From assembly GCA_944325355.1 (NCBI GenBank), contig CALUZS010000001.1, positions 281,776-345,775 on the forward strand: a stretch of 64,000 nucleotides of DNA. The letters run 5' to 3'. The notes beneath the pieces were generated by a model that worked only from the letters and a program-made list of their open reading frames with translations, did no database searches and was not told the origin of the DNA. Of the stretch, positions 34,285 to 43,826 are shown piece by piece (position 1 is the first letter of the stretch; every line of letters begins with the position of its first letter). The DNA is from an uncultured Parabacteroides sp. Lineage in GTDB: Bacteria > Bacteroidota > Bacteroidia > Bacteroidales > Tannerellaceae. The translations under genes were made by a program, and so were the position numbers.

Positions 34285-35463
34285 TTAATATAAAAAACCG
34301 AAGAGCCACAAAGGTATCAAATTTCCGCTTCCAATTTCCATTTTGTCCACGGCATAATACAAATCATTATTGTTTTTTATCCTCTGGTTCTCCTCTATTC
34401 TGAATTTATAACGGTTATTTACCAAAAAATGGAAGTTCCGTGCGCCGGAATTTACCAGATTGTCTTTGATAAGCTGATTATAGAAAAAAGACTCCCGCAC
34501 AGCTCCGGCATTAACCGCCATCGGACGGATAGGATACATCAAGTTTGAGTTATACATATAAATCTTTGCCGGTTTCTTTGGATATGTCTCTCCTGCCGGA
34601 TATAGGATGTTCACCAACCGTGCTTCCGACAAATATTTTATATAATTCATTACCGTCGCCCTCGATATCTCAATTTCTTTGCTTAACTGGCTTACATTGG
34701 GAGAACAGGGCTCACTTATCGCCAACAAGTATAAAAGTTTCCTCAATTTCGGCAAATAACGTTGCTCGATTTGCTTAATATAAAGGACATCAACCTCCAG
34801 AATCATGTTCATCGTCTTCAACAAGTTCTCAGAGAAATTCCGCTTTTCCAAAAAAAACGGGTAAAAACCATGATGCAGATAGTCCGGGAAATAAACCAGC
34901 GGACGGACCTTGTCGCAAATCTCCTTCGCAATCTCCTCATGATGCGCCAGAACCTCGTCCAAACGAAAAGCCGGAAATTTATTTCCCGACATCAGATTCA
35001 AAAATTCCCGGAAAGAAAATCCACGCAAATTGTAGGAAGCGACTTTGCCTGCCAAATCGGGATTCGCCTCTTTCAAACGCATTACCGACGAACCGGAAAA
35101 AACAATTTTCAGATCTGGGAAATTGTCATAACAATAACGCAGTTCTTTAGACCACTCCGGGTACTTGAATACCTGATCCAGCAATAATACTTTTCCTCCC
35201 CTTGCCCTGAACTCGGAAGCAAAATCAACAAGCGTACGTTCTGTGAAATAAAAATGGTTCAAGTTGATATAAAGGCACTCCTTATTGACCGGTCCGTAAA
35301 ATTCGCGTGCATAATCCAACAGAAAAGTTGTCTTCCCGACGCCACGCGAACCCTTAATGCCAATCAAACGGTCGTTCCAATTTATTTCATCCATCAAACC
35401 TCTCCGGACAGAAGATTGGAGATGTTCAACCAAATATTTATGTGTCCTGTAAAAAGATTCCAC
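34285..35463 (-). CDS. AAA ATPase with DUF4143 domain
   Basis: A 392-residue cytosolic protein. It has a Walker A motif GSRGVGKTTFL at about residues 38-48, a Walker B-like VLLLDQV near 95, and a sensor FSGSSVMRL. The C-terminal half (ISRATVMNYIKYLSEARLVN, then a nuclease-like basic fold) matches the DUF4143 extension found in these ATPases, which are frequent in Bacteroidales genomes and often linked to accessory loci. Function is unknown. The final residues are hydrophobic (LIPLWLFGFLY) and may reflect an altered C-terminus. It carries its own promoter at 35518-35548 and ends 42 bases before nifJ. Confidence 0.85.
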   Translation of the reverse strand: MESFYRTHKYLVEHLQSSVRRGLMDEINWNDRLIGIKGSRGVGKTTFLLDYAREFYGPVNKECLYINLNHFYFTERTLVDFASEFRARGGKVLLLDQVFKYPEWSKELRYCYDNFPDLKIVFSGSSVMRLKEANPDLAGKVASYNLRGFSFREFLNLMSGNKFPAFRLDEVLAHHEEIAKEICDKVRPLVYFPDYLHHGFYPFFLEKRNFSENLLKTMNMILEVDVLYIKQIEQRYLPKLRKLLYLLAISEPCSPNVSQLSKEIEISRATVMNYIKYLSEARLVNILYPAGETYPKKPAKIYMYNSNLMYPIRPMAVNAGAVRESFFYNQLIKDNLVNSGARNFHFLVNNRYKFRIEENQRIKNNNDLYYAVDKMEIGSGNLIPLWLFGFLY

Positions 35464-35517
35464 TTTTCAAAAAAATCATCGATTCGCCGTTAGCATAATC
35501 AGCAGCGATTGTTCCCG

Positions 35518-35548
35518 CAAAGTTAAATATCTTCTTTGTATTTGCAAT
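35518..35548 (-). promoter_or_regulatory. promoter of the AAA/DUF4143 gene
   Basis: TAACTTTG (35518-35525) with ATTG at 35545-35548, spacer 19, on the minus strand; the ATG is about 55 bases downstream. Confidence 0.5.
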
Positions 35549-35751
35549 ACAGACTTTACAAAATAACGCTAAAAATGGTAATCCAATCAAGCAAAATTAC
35601 TATCTTCCACCAGGTATTCCCTCATGGCATTCCAAACGCTTCTTAAAAAACATACGTTTCTCAAGCAAGACGACCTGCCTGTAAAAAAAAGCAATCCTGC
35701 CAATTTCCAAGATTCCTAACGACTTATTAAAACTTATCCGGGAAAAGGCTT
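35549..35751. other. intergenic region between the AAA and DUF4153 genes
   Basis: AT-rich, no open frame of note and no repeat; only the two divergent promoters border it. Confidence 0.55.
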
Positions 35752-35759
35752 TATATTTG
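35752..35759 (+). promoter_or_regulatory. -7 element of the DUF4153 gene
   Basis: TATATTTG, a perfect -7 match 32 bases before the ATG; weak -33. Confidence 0.45.
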
Positions 35760-35791
35760 TAACTGTATTAACATTAAAAACAAGGATTCTG

Positions 35792-37465
35792 ATGGACAAA
35801 GGAAAAATCAAATTGTGGATACATGAGCTTACCCTGAATTTCAAACGGGCATTGCTGCGTTACCCTGTCGAATACCTGTTATTCATAACTTCGTTTATTT
35901 GGAGCTTATTCCTCAAATACGATTATGCATTTGCCACCGATAACATGTATATCTGGATTGCTTTTTCCATTCTAATTGCCTATATCCTAAATACGTTATG
36001 CTCCCGGACCCCAAACAGGTTATTATATTACATAGTACCCGTTATATTTTTAGTGATAACCGGAATATTCGACAGGCAATTAAAGTTATTTCCGCCAGAA
36101 GTCTACATCACGACGGGAGGCATACTTGCTGCCGGCGTCGCCTTATGCCGGACTCCGTACAACGACCACGGACTGGTCCGCAACAATGTGCTATTGATGT
36201 TTGCATTTGCCGGCAGTTTGGTGTTATGCAGTATCAGCCACGCATTTCTTTCCGCAATTTATGAATCTGTCATTTTCCTTTTCAACCTCAAACCCATCAA
36301 CGGGGATTTCTATTTCTACGAACTATCCATTGTGTTCAAACTCCTTGCCCCGTTGGTTTTGTTCGGATTCATCGAACAGACGAAAAAGATGAGTATCGGA
36401 AAAGTCCCCATATTCGACACACTGCTCAACTATATTGTCACTCCGGCAATTCTGCTTTATCTGACATTCCTCTATATCTACATGATAAAAATAGGTATCG
36501 AAGGAGAACTGCCCGAAGGTGGCGTGGCATACATGGTTCTGGGATTCTCCTTAATCACGGCTTTCGCCCACATGTTCTACCCGTTTGTCGGCAATGCTAT
36601 ATTCTCCGCTTTCTACCGGCATGCCGGATGGTTTTTGCTTCCGCCGTTAGTGCTCTTTTGGATTGGAGTAATGCGTCGGATTAATGACTTCGGATTGACA
36701 GAAGCACGAATCTACCTGGTCATCAGCGGGGCGTTACTGACTATCTACATTTTCTCTTTATTCCGGAAAGCCATGCAATACCGTTACGGGATACTCTTGT
36801 TCTGTGGCATTACGTTATTCGGTCTCATAGCATATATCCCGGCATTGAGAGCCGAACGGTTCTCGGTGCGCTCCCAGGCCAACCGGGTAAAAGCCTTATC
36901 TAAAGAACTGGGGCTGTTATCCGGTGAAAACGGCACTATCCGGATAAGCGGGCAAGTATTTTCAAACGACAGCATAGCACGCGAGTTATACGAATCATTA
37001 AAGTACATACGGGAGACCGATTCCATCGCCGGGCAACGGCTTATCTCAGAAACCGAATTCATCCAAGTGCGCGAATATGTAAACAGCAAACAACGCACAT
37101 GCTTTGATTTGTATTTTGATTCAGGCACCCCTTACGAAATAAATATCTCTTCTTTCAATAAATATTACGGAAACGTAAATGCGAATATCGAAGAAGATGT
37201 GATAACTCTTATGGCACAAGACAAAGAAAGGAATACGATCTGTAAAGAAATAAAGGTTTCCGAACTTTACAACCACATTTTGACGGCGTCCGGCAAATCA
37301 CCTGAAGAGTTCTTCCTTATGGATTATTCCGAGCAAAGAGACATAGAAGGAAACGAGACGGCATTCATATACAAGACAAACGGCCTGCTGGTTGTTTTCT
37401 TCCACTATTCATTTACAGACAAACAGTTGCATGCCGTTGAAGTCAAGGATATGTTTTGCAACTAA
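35792..37465 (+). CDS. DUF4153 family membrane protein
   Basis: A 557-residue protein. The first ~355 residues hold about ten to twelve membrane segments, starting after a cytosolic lead (KRALLRYPVEYLLFITSFIWSLFLKY) that matches the DUF4153 start. The last ~200 residues form a soluble domain, predicted to lie on one face of the membrane. No catalytic motif is evident and the family has no assigned role. The folK-like gene starts 37 bases after its stop and is probably cotranscribed. Confidence 0.8.
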   Translation: MDKGKIKLWIHELTLNFKRALLRYPVEYLLFITSFIWSLFLKYDYAFATDNMYIWIAFSILIAYILNTLCSRTPNRLLYYIVPVIFLVITGIFDRQLKLFPPEVYITTGGILAAGVALCRTPYNDHGLVRNNVLLMFAFAGSLVLCSISHAFLSAIYESVIFLFNLKPINGDFYFYELSIVFKLLAPLVLFGFIEQTKKMSIGKVPIFDTLLNYIVTPAILLYLTFLYIYMIKIGIEGELPEGGVAYMVLGFSLITAFAHMFYPFVGNAIFSAFYRHAGWFLLPPLVLFWIGVMRRINDFGLTEARIYLVISGALLTIYIFSLFRKAMQYRYGILLFCGITLFGLIAYIPALRAERFSVRSQANRVKALSKELGLLSGENGTIRISGQVFSNDSIARELYESLKYIRETDSIAGQRLISETEFIQVREYVNSKQRTCFDLYFDSGTPYEINISSFNKYYGNVNANIEEDVITLMAQDKERNTICKEIKVSELYNHILTASGKSPEEFFLMDYSEQRDIEGNETAFIYKTNGLLVVFFHYSFTDKQLHAVEVKDMFCN

Positions 37466-37502
37466 CTAAACCGGGAACAAATAAAAGCAGCGCATTATTG
37501 GT

Positions 37503-37883
37503 ATGGGAACGTTACACAAAGTGTTATTAGGATTAGGAACGAACCAGCAAAAAAAACGGAACATGTCGGAAGCTTCAACGCGATTGTCCCAATATTTTCC
37601 AGGCATCCGCTTTTCTGAAACCGCAGAGACGTTTCCAATTGCCTGCCCATCGGACGAAACGTTTCTCAACAGGGTTGCTGTAGCTTATACCGGCAAGTCC
37701 GTCGATGAAATCAAATTACTTTGCAAAAAGATAGAAACAGATTTGGGACGCACGGAAAGTTCCAGGCAAAAAGGAGAAATAGCTATTGACATCGACCTGC
37801 TGAAATGGGACGATACCATCTTGAAAGCATCGGATTTAGAACGGGATTATATAAAAAAGCTCCTTGCAGCCTTAGGGGAATAG
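37503..37883 (+). CDS. HPPK (folK)-like protein, short form
   Basis: A 126-residue protein with the start and middle of 6-hydroxymethyl-dihydropterin pyrophosphokinase: KVLLGLGTNQQ, SETAETFPIACPSDETFLNRV, IETDLGRTESSRQKGEIAIDIDLL. The two metal-binding aspartates (IDIDLL) are kept. Full HPPKs have about 160 residues and a C-terminal part with a PHP/RxFVL block; here the chain ends about 25 residues after IDIDLL with an unrelated helix. It may be inactive or a specialised paralogue, with the housekeeping folK elsewhere. It lies behind the DUF4153 gene. Confidence 0.7.
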   Translation: MGTLHKVLLGLGTNQQKKRNMSEASTRLSQYFPGIRFSETAETFPIACPSDETFLNRVAVAYTGKSVDEIKLLCKKIETDLGRTESSRQKGEIAIDIDLLKWDDTILKASDLERDYIKKLLAALGE

Positions 37884-37945
37884 CCCTATTTCCCCATCAA
37901 AGTTGCCATCCGAAACAATAAGATCGTACCCCGGCAAAAATAAAA

Positions 37946-37981
37946 AAGGCTGAGCCTTAAAAAATTTTCCGGCTCAGCCTT
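37946..37981 (-). terminator. terminator of the Tricorn-like protease gene (also faces the folK-like gene)
   Basis: An 11-bp stem (37946-37956 with 37971-37981); an A6 run before it becomes a T tail on the minus strand. Confidence 0.8.
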
Positions 37982-37993
37982 AGGATAATTCTA

Positions 37994-40900
37994 TTACTTA
38001 GCTATCTCTTTCATCAATTCCTCGACAGCAACTTTCAATTGTGTATCTTCACCTTCCACAATCTTTTCCGGCGCGTTCAAGACTTTAATATCCGGTTCCA
38101 ACTGTGTATTCTCAAGATAACTGCCATCCGGCAACTCATAACCGATAACCGGTATGCCAAACACAAGCGAGTTGTCTTGCAATGTCTCCCAAGAGACACT
38201 CGTCATGGTTCCGGGAACAGCGGCTCCGACAAGTTTGCCCAGCTTTTGATGGCTGTAAACCCAAGGTGTTCCGTGCGCATTGCTGTAATTCGCCTCGCAA
38301 ATCAGCATGATACTCGGCTTGTTCCAGCGGCGGCTCGGCATATCGCATGCTTCACGCCCGCGAACCACCTGGGTAAAATATTTCTTTCCGGAAAAGAGGA
38401 TTTCAATATCCTCATGCAAACGTCCTCCGCCGTTGAAACGCGTATCGATAACAATTCCTTCGCAATTGTTGTATTTACCCAGAATATCGGAATAGATATC
38501 CCGGAAACTTCCATCGTTCATCGACGCGATATGCACATATCCCAACTTGCCGTCCGACCACTTTCTTACATCTTCTGCACGTTGCTTTACCCAACGTTGA
38601 TAAAGCAGCCCGTTGAATGTGCCGCTACTGATAGGCAGAACTACCTCTTCCCAGCGTTCTCCATTTTGTGGATTATACAGGGAAACCAACGTCTTTTTCT
38701 TCACCTTATCGTTCAGCAAGGAAGTATAATCAGCATTTTCCGGGATTTCTTGCCCGTCGATTTTTTCAATGATGCTCCCGGGAACAACCTTCGTGTTCGC
38801 ATGGTCGAAAGGTCCTTTCTCAACTACCTCCGCAATCTTCAGACCTTTTCCTTCATATTCCCAATCAAATAATAGACCAAGGCTGGCTGTGGCTTCCCCC
38901 CGTTGAGACGGGTAGTAGCGTCCACCCGTATGGGACGAGTTCAACTCACCGAGATATTCGCTCAACAGTTCCGCAAAATCAAAATTGTTCTCGATATGCG
39001 GCAAGAACTTCCTGTATGAAGCCGTCAATGCATCCCAGTCCACTCCATGCATGTTCTTGTTATAGAAACGTTGCTGGATTTGTTTATAGACATGACCGAA
39101 CATATATTCCCGTTCAGCCTTCAAATCCATCTTCACTTGAGCCGAATAGGAAAGCGGCTTCAGGCTGCTGCCTTCCAAACGCTGGAAACGACTGCCACCC
39201 AACAGGAATATATCGCCTTTCTTATCTGTCACAAACGAGCCGTATCCTGCATTTTTCGACACAATCTGCGGTTCACGTTTCCGCAAATCCAATTTCCATA
39301 AATCGTAGTTGCCCTCAAAAGAGGAGAGATAATACAATGTTTCGCCTTTACTGTCTACAACAGCATCTGCCATGTTGGAAGAGTTAGGTGTCAGGCGGAC
39401 AATCCGGTCTTCAATACCAGCAAGCTCCACATTGATAAGCTGTACAGAATCTTTTGGTTCTTTCTTGTCATCCTTTTTCTCTTTATCATCTTTCTTCTCT
39501 TTCTTTTCAGCATCCTTCTTTGCTTTTTCCTGTTCCTTTTCCAACTCTTTCTGCAATTCGTAATCTTCTTTGCTCATGCGGAACTTGTCGTATGCGTCCT
39601 GATTCATGAAAACCAGCATTGCATCTTGCAGCGAGCCCCATGACGCATGAGCACGCATCCCGTAACGGTCGGTCATGAACAGAATCGCGTTGCCATCCAA
39701 TACCCAACGGGGGCTGACACTAAAGTAGCCGCTATTGGTAAGATTAACGATTTCCCCACCCTGCGCGCTAACAATGCCGACATCGGAATAGGGATCGTGT
39801 TTGTTTCCGATAAACTCAAGGGCGAACCACTTCCCGTCAGGCGACCAAACATAGGTAAATCCACCGCCCGTTCCGTACCATGTGCTACCGTCTGTCACCT
39901 GCCGCATTTTCTTACTTTCCAGATTTACCACCATCAACCGGTTACGCCCTTCAATAAAAGCCAGTTCCTTTCCATCTGGTGAGACTTTTGCAACAGTGCG
40001 CTCCAGTTTCGATTCCGGCAACAAACGCTCTTCCTTGATCAATGTGGCATTTGGAAACGCTTTTTCCTCTTCCCTGACAATCGTTGCCTTATAAAGATCC
40101 CATTGCCCATCACGTTCGCTGGTATAATAGAGTGTCCGGTTGTCTGTTCCCCAAGTAACATCACATTCGTTCGCCGCTGTGTGGGTAACCGCCTTTGTTG
40201 TTCCATATTCCACTGAAGAGACAAAAACCTCTCCTCGTACAGTAAAGGCTATCTGTTTCCCATCCGGAGAAACCACAGCAGAAGAAGCTCCGCTGCGATA
40301 CGACAATACAACATTTTCATCGGCTGTATCTCTTATTATATCGACGGATACTTTTTGCGGGTTACCGTTTTGTTTTTTTATATAAATCTCACCGTCGTAC
40401 GTAAAACAGAGCACCCCGTTTTTATCAGAAGAGAGAAAACGCACCGGATGTTCCTTGAAGTTCGTAACGGCCGTTATTTTTTCAGGATTATCCAAAGGAA
40501 ACGAGAACACATTAAAGGAACCGCCTTGCTCACTTAAGAAATAAACATTTTTCCCGTCCGGGGAAAATATCGGATTACGGTCCTCTCCTGCCCTGTCCGT
40601 CAAATTAGTATGGCGGTTTTCCTTAATATCATACAGCCATATATCCCGGGTCACGGAAGATGTATGGTGTTTCCTCCATTCATCTTCGAAACCTTTCCGG
40701 TCCTGATAGAGGAAACAGGAGCCATCTTTTTTGAAGTTTACATACTCTGCCGGAGTCCCCAATACCTGCTTTGGGCGTCCTCCGTCAACGGAAACCCGGT
40801 AAAGCTCCGTCATGGCACTTGTTGGGAAAAGAGCACTTGACGCAGGATCCTGAATCGCAGCAGTAAACAACACATATTTCCCATCCGGTGTATAGGTTGT

Positions 40901-41236
40901 GGGATATTCTGCCGCAGAGTTGCAGGTGATTCGTTTGGCTACACCCCCTTCCGCCGGCATCACATACACGTCGAAATTTCCTTTTCTGTTGGAAGCAAAA
41001 GCTATTTGTTCTCCATCGGGCGACCAAATCGGGTTTGCTTCATACGAATCTTGCGATGTCAGCTGTACAGCAGCTCCACCGTCGGAAGAAACCTTGTAAA
41101 TATCCCCTTTATAACAAAAAACTATCTCTTTCCCATCAGGCGAGATATTCACATCGCGCAGCCACAAAGGTGTTGCAGCAAATGCAGCTGATACAGAAAT
41201 TAATCCCGATACCAGCAAAACAATCTTTCTTTTCAT
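37994..41236 (-). CDS. Tricorn-like S41 peptidase with beta-propeller and PDZ domains, secreted
   Basis: A 1080-residue protein with a cleavable signal peptide (LLVSGLISVSAAFAA). The first ~550 residues are WD40/TolB-like propeller repeats, with recurring SPDGKEIVF, SPDGEQIAFAS and SPDGKNVYFLS. A lysine/glutamate-rich linker of ~35 residues lies around 570-605, a second propeller follows, then a PDZ domain (EVVEKGPFDHANTKVVPGSIIEKIDG). The C-terminal peptidase has IDTRFNGGGRLHED and the nucleophile region EANYSNAHGTPW near residue 980. Tricorn-type enzymes trim peptides; the signal peptide places this one in the periplasm or outside. Monocistronic. Confidence 0.9.
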   Translation of the reverse strand: MKRKIVLLVSGLISVSAAFAATPLWLRDVNISPDGKEIVFCYKGDIYKVSSDGGAAVQLTSQDSYEANPIWSPDGEQIAFASNRKGNFDVYVMPAEGGVAKRITCNSAAEYPTTYTPDGKYVLFTAAIQDPASSALFPTSAMTELYRVSVDGGRPKQVLGTPAEYVNFKKDGSCFLYQDRKGFEDEWRKHHTSSVTRDIWLYDIKENRHTNLTDRAGEDRNPIFSPDGKNVYFLSEQGGSFNVFSFPLDNPEKITAVTNFKEHPVRFLSSDKNGVLCFTYDGEIYIKKQNGNPQKVSVDIIRDTADENVVLSYRSGASSAVVSPDGKQIAFTVRGEVFVSSVEYGTTKAVTHTAANECDVTWGTDNRTLYYTSERDGQWDLYKATIVREEEKAFPNATLIKEERLLPESKLERTVAKVSPDGKELAFIEGRNRLMVVNLESKKMRQVTDGSTWYGTGGGFTYVWSPDGKWFALEFIGNKHDPYSDVGIVSAQGGEIVNLTNSGYFSVSPRWVLDGNAILFMTDRYGMRAHASWGSLQDAMLVFMNQDAYDKFRMSKEDYELQKELEKEQEKAKKDAEKKEKKDDKEKKDDKKEPKDSVQLINVELAGIEDRIVRLTPNSSNMADAVVDSKGETLYYLSSFEGNYDLWKLDLRKREPQIVSKNAGYGSFVTDKKGDIFLLGGSRFQRLEGSSLKPLSYSAQVKMDLKAEREYMFGHVYKQIQQRFYNKNMHGVDWDALTASYRKFLPHIENNFDFAELLSEYLGELNSSHTGGRYYPSQRGEATASLGLLFDWEYEGKGLKIAEVVEKGPFDHANTKVVPGSIIEKIDGQEIPENADYTSLLNDKVKKKTLVSLYNPQNGERWEEVVLPISSGTFNGLLYQRWVKQRAEDVRKWSDGKLGYVHIASMNDGSFRDIYSDILGKYNNCEGIVIDTRFNGGGRLHEDIEILFSGKKYFTQVVRGREACDMPSRRWNKPSIMLICEANYSNAHGTPWVYSHQKLGKLVGAAVPGTMTSVSWETLQDNSLVFGIPVIGYELPDGSYLENTQLEPDIKVLNAPEKIVEGEDTQLKVAVEELMKEIAK

Positions 41237-41448
41237 TAATATTTATCGATTAATCTTAGCTTTAGTTTACCATGCAAAGATAAAAAATCGGCTATTATTT
41301 TCCTCCTCTCCGCCAACATTCATACAAGAATCTATGCAAAACACATCAAATTCCTTTTCAGTTGTCCATCCCGAAGCACAATCTCTTACCGGTACCTGCG
41401 AACTGGAGCTTTTCAAAATATTTCCGCCATTCTTTTAGCAATTTGTAC

Positions 41449-41456
41449 TACCTTTG
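41449..41456 (+). promoter_or_regulatory. -7 element of the small-protein/YigZ unit
   Basis: TACCTTTG fits TAnnTTTG, 21 bases before the ATG at 41478; -33 weak. Confidence 0.45.
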
Positions 41457-41477
41457 CGGCGCTAAACAGTTTTCAAA

Positions 41478-41699
41478 ATGAAAAATCCTATACAAATGAT
41501 AAAGCAGTGCATCGAAAAGGAAGAACCTTACTTCGTTTTACGGGGACAAGACATATGCGCACTGCCGGCAATCGAAGCTTATTTCAAAGCTGTCAGCCAA
41601 AAAGTAAAAGACCCTTACTTCATCGAAGAGATAGAAGAGATAATGAAAGACTTCCGTGCTTACCGGGAAGAAGAGGAACGTACAAAAATTCCTGATTAA
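41478..41699 (+). CDS. small protein of unknown function
   Basis: A 73-residue acidic, helical protein (MKNPIQMIKQCIEKEEPYFV...YFIEEIEEIMKDFRAYREEEE). Its frame is well supported by a promoter upstream and by the next gene starting two bases after its stop. No signal peptide, motif or known family is recognised. The tight coupling with YigZ suggests coexpression but not a function. Confidence 0.6.
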   Translation: MKNPIQMIKQCIEKEEPYFVLRGQDICALPAIEAYFKAVSQKVKDPYFIEEIEEIMKDFRAYREEEERTKIPD

Positions 41700-41701
41700 C
41701 C

Positions 41702-42304
41702 GTGGAGAACGACACTTACAAAACTATAGAAAAGATAGCGGAAGGCTATTATACGGAAAAAAGGAGCAAGTTCTTTTCATTTGCTATTCCGGTCAGGAAT
41801 ACAGAAGAGGTCAAAAAGCATGTAGAAAAATTCAGAAAAGAATATTACGATGCCAGACATATCTGTTGGGCTTACATGCTTGGTGCAAAAAGAGAGATAT
41901 TTCGCGCAAACGATGACGGAGAGCCTTCCTCCACTGCCGGGAAACCAATACTCGGGCAAATTAATTCCAAAGAACTGACCGACATCCTCATCATCGTAAT
42001 CCGGTATTTCGGAGGCATCGAGTTAGGGACAAGCGGATTAATCGTTGCTTACCGGACTGCCGCCGCCGCTGCCATCGAAGCAGCCGAAACAGTTGTCCGT
42101 ACCGTCGATATAGATATTACCGTTAACTTCGAGTATCCGTACATGAACGGAATAATGAAAGTTATCAAAGAAACAAATCCCATCATTGTTTCCAAGAAGT
42201 TCGATATGGATTGCCAGATGACCTTGCGCATCCGCAAAAGCGAAGCTGAAAAATTGAAAGGGCTACTGCTCAAAGTCGAATCCGCCTACATTCCGGATTC
42301 CTGA
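41702..42304 (+). CDS. yigZ: YigZ/IMPACT family protein
   Basis: A 200-residue protein starting at GTG (41702), since no ATG occurs before the conserved N-terminus. The IMPACT core is clear: EGYYTEKRSKFFSFAIPV, CWAYMLG, DDGEPSSTAGKPILGQI and VIRYFGGIELGTSGLIVAYR. A C-terminal ferredoxin-like DUF1949 domain follows (DIDITVNFEYPYMNGIMKVI). Members bind nucleic acids or ribosome-related partners; the biochemical role is unsettled. It is translationally coupled to the small upstream protein. Confidence 0.9.
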   Translation: MENDTYKTIEKIAEGYYTEKRSKFFSFAIPVRNTEEVKKHVEKFRKEYYDARHICWAYMLGAKREIFRANDDGEPSSTAGKPILGQINSKELTDILIIVIRYFGGIELGTSGLIVAYRTAAAAAIEAAETVVRTVDIDITVNFEYPYMNGIMKVIKETNPIIVSKKFDMDCQMTLRIRKSEAEKLKGLLLKVESAYIPDS

Positions 42305-42388
42305 TATCCGCATAAACGAATCTTCGGTAAATACAAAGCCGCCAATACATCTCCGACAGTCAGGCAGGAGACCACACAAAACGGCAAA

Positions 42389-42426
42389 AGCACTTCAACA
42401 GCCGCAGGAGCGGTCCGTAAAGTGCT
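42389..42426. other. nested inverted repeat between convergent YigZ and TolC genes
   Basis: An outer 7-bp stem AGCACTT/AAGTGCT (42389-42395 with 42420-42426) encloses a 4-bp CCGC/GCGG hairpin (42402-42405 with 42410-42413). No T run follows, so it is at best a weak or Rho-type terminator. Confidence 0.35.
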
Positions 42427-42453
42427 GCCACAAATAAATTTCTTAACCGAGCA

Positions 42454-43806
42454 TTAAAGCGCTATTGGAGTCCCATTATAAAAATCCAATATTTTGGCAC
42501 GCAAAATGAACGTGTACTTTGCCTGGGCTTCTTGTGCCAGACTTTGTGCATACTGCGCCTTTGCTTCATTAAATTCATAGACATTGCTTTTCCCTTCTGC
42601 GTAGCGTTGCTCAGCGTACTTGAATGCCACCCGAGTCGCTTCGACCGACTTTCCGGCAGCAACCAGCTGTTCTTGCGCCGCCGTTGCGTTGTAATAAGCC
42701 TGTTGAATCTCTTTGTAGAGAGCCTTCTTCGTATTTTCCACATTCAAGGTCTGTGTCTGTATGGCAACCTTTGCCGAACGGACGCTGTTTCTTACTTGGA
42801 AACGGTTGAACAACGGTATGGAAAGGCTGAAACCTAACGTTTTCCGTCCGTTCCGGCTCAGCTGTTCTCCAAAAGGCAAATTGGTCGCCAGACCATCGCC
42901 TGACGTATAATGGTAATAACCGTTACTATAACTTGCATTGAAGTTCAGCTGCGGGAAATAAGACGCACGGGCAACTTTCAACATTTTCTTCTGGCTCTCC
43001 AGCATATATTCCTGTGCTTTAATCTGCGGCTTGCACGTTACGGCATTATTATAAATTACATCTGGGGGCAAGATACTACTCATATATTTACGGATGGCAT
43101 CATCTATTTCAGGAACGGCTATATCAAATGCCTTGGCTCCCTCTTCCAGCTCCAATGCCTGCGCCAAATCCAGCAATGCCAACTGCACATTGTTGGAAGC
43201 CTCCGTCTGCGATGACTCATCCCTTGCCAGCTGTGCTTTTATGTCGTACAGCTGCGAAGCAGGCACTTTGCCAGCCTTGACCAAAGCTGCAGTCCGTTCC
43301 ACCTGCTCTGCTGTTAAATCCACCTGCAAATCGGCAACGCGAAGCAGTTCCTTGTTACATAACACTTGTAAATAGTAGGACGCTATATTGACCGACAAAT
43401 CTTCTTTCGCCTTGTTCAACGTCTCAACGGCAGCTTTCAAGTCAAATTTCTTTGCGGCAATATCGTTCGGAATTTTCAATCCGTCGAAAATCGGCATGTT
43501 CAGTGAAACCGATGCCGAAGTACTACTGGAATTGTTATCAACAATAATCCCGTCTTTTGAAGGAGAACGCCCGAAATCGAAGTTTTGTCCTATACCGGCG
43601 TTCAGACTTGGCAGCCAACTATACTTACTTGTGTGAAGATTTATTTTCTGTCCTTCCTGATTTTGCTCCTGCTGCTTAATCTCAATGTTGTGTTCCAAAG
43701 CATAGCGGATGCAATCCTCGAGATTCCATGTCTCTTGAGCGGAGAGTTTTCCGCCACTCCACGGTAAAAATAATATTAAAACCGAAATAAGTCTGGACCG
43801 TTTCAT
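42454..43806 (-). CDS. TolC family outer membrane efflux protein
   Basis: A 450-residue protein with a signal peptide (LISVLILFLPWSGGKLSAQE) and the TolC repeat pattern: ETWNLEDCIRYALEHNIEIKQQEQN at the start, helical hairpins with YYLQVLCNKELL, and LGFSLSIPLFNRFQVRNSVRSAK in the second half, typical OEP motifs. It forms the outer membrane channel of a tripartite exporter. It is the last gene of the ABC efflux operon, 20 bases after the adaptor gene. Confidence 0.92.
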   Translation of the reverse strand: MKRSRLISVLILFLPWSGGKLSAQETWNLEDCIRYALEHNIEIKQQEQNQEGQKINLHTSKYSWLPSLNAGIGQNFDFGRSPSKDGIIVDNNSSSTSASVSLNMPIFDGLKIPNDIAAKKFDLKAAVETLNKAKEDLSVNIASYYLQVLCNKELLRVADLQVDLTAEQVERTAALVKAGKVPASQLYDIKAQLARDESSQTEASNNVQLALLDLAQALELEEGAKAFDIAVPEIDDAIRKYMSSILPPDVIYNNAVTCKPQIKAQEYMLESQKKMLKVARASYFPQLNFNASYSNGYYHYTSGDGLATNLPFGEQLSRNGRKTLGFSLSIPLFNRFQVRNSVRSAKVAIQTQTLNVENTKKALYKEIQQAYYNATAAQEQLVAAGKSVEATRVAFKYAEQRYAEGKSNVYEFNEAKAQYAQSLAQEAQAKYTFILRAKILDFYNGTPIAL

Positions 43807-43826
43807 AATTTCCCGTCTTTTAAGTT

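Noticed and set aside
42389..42426. A firm terminator between YigZ and TolC genes
   Set aside because: The stems are short, with a long loop and no T tract, so only a weak structure call is made.
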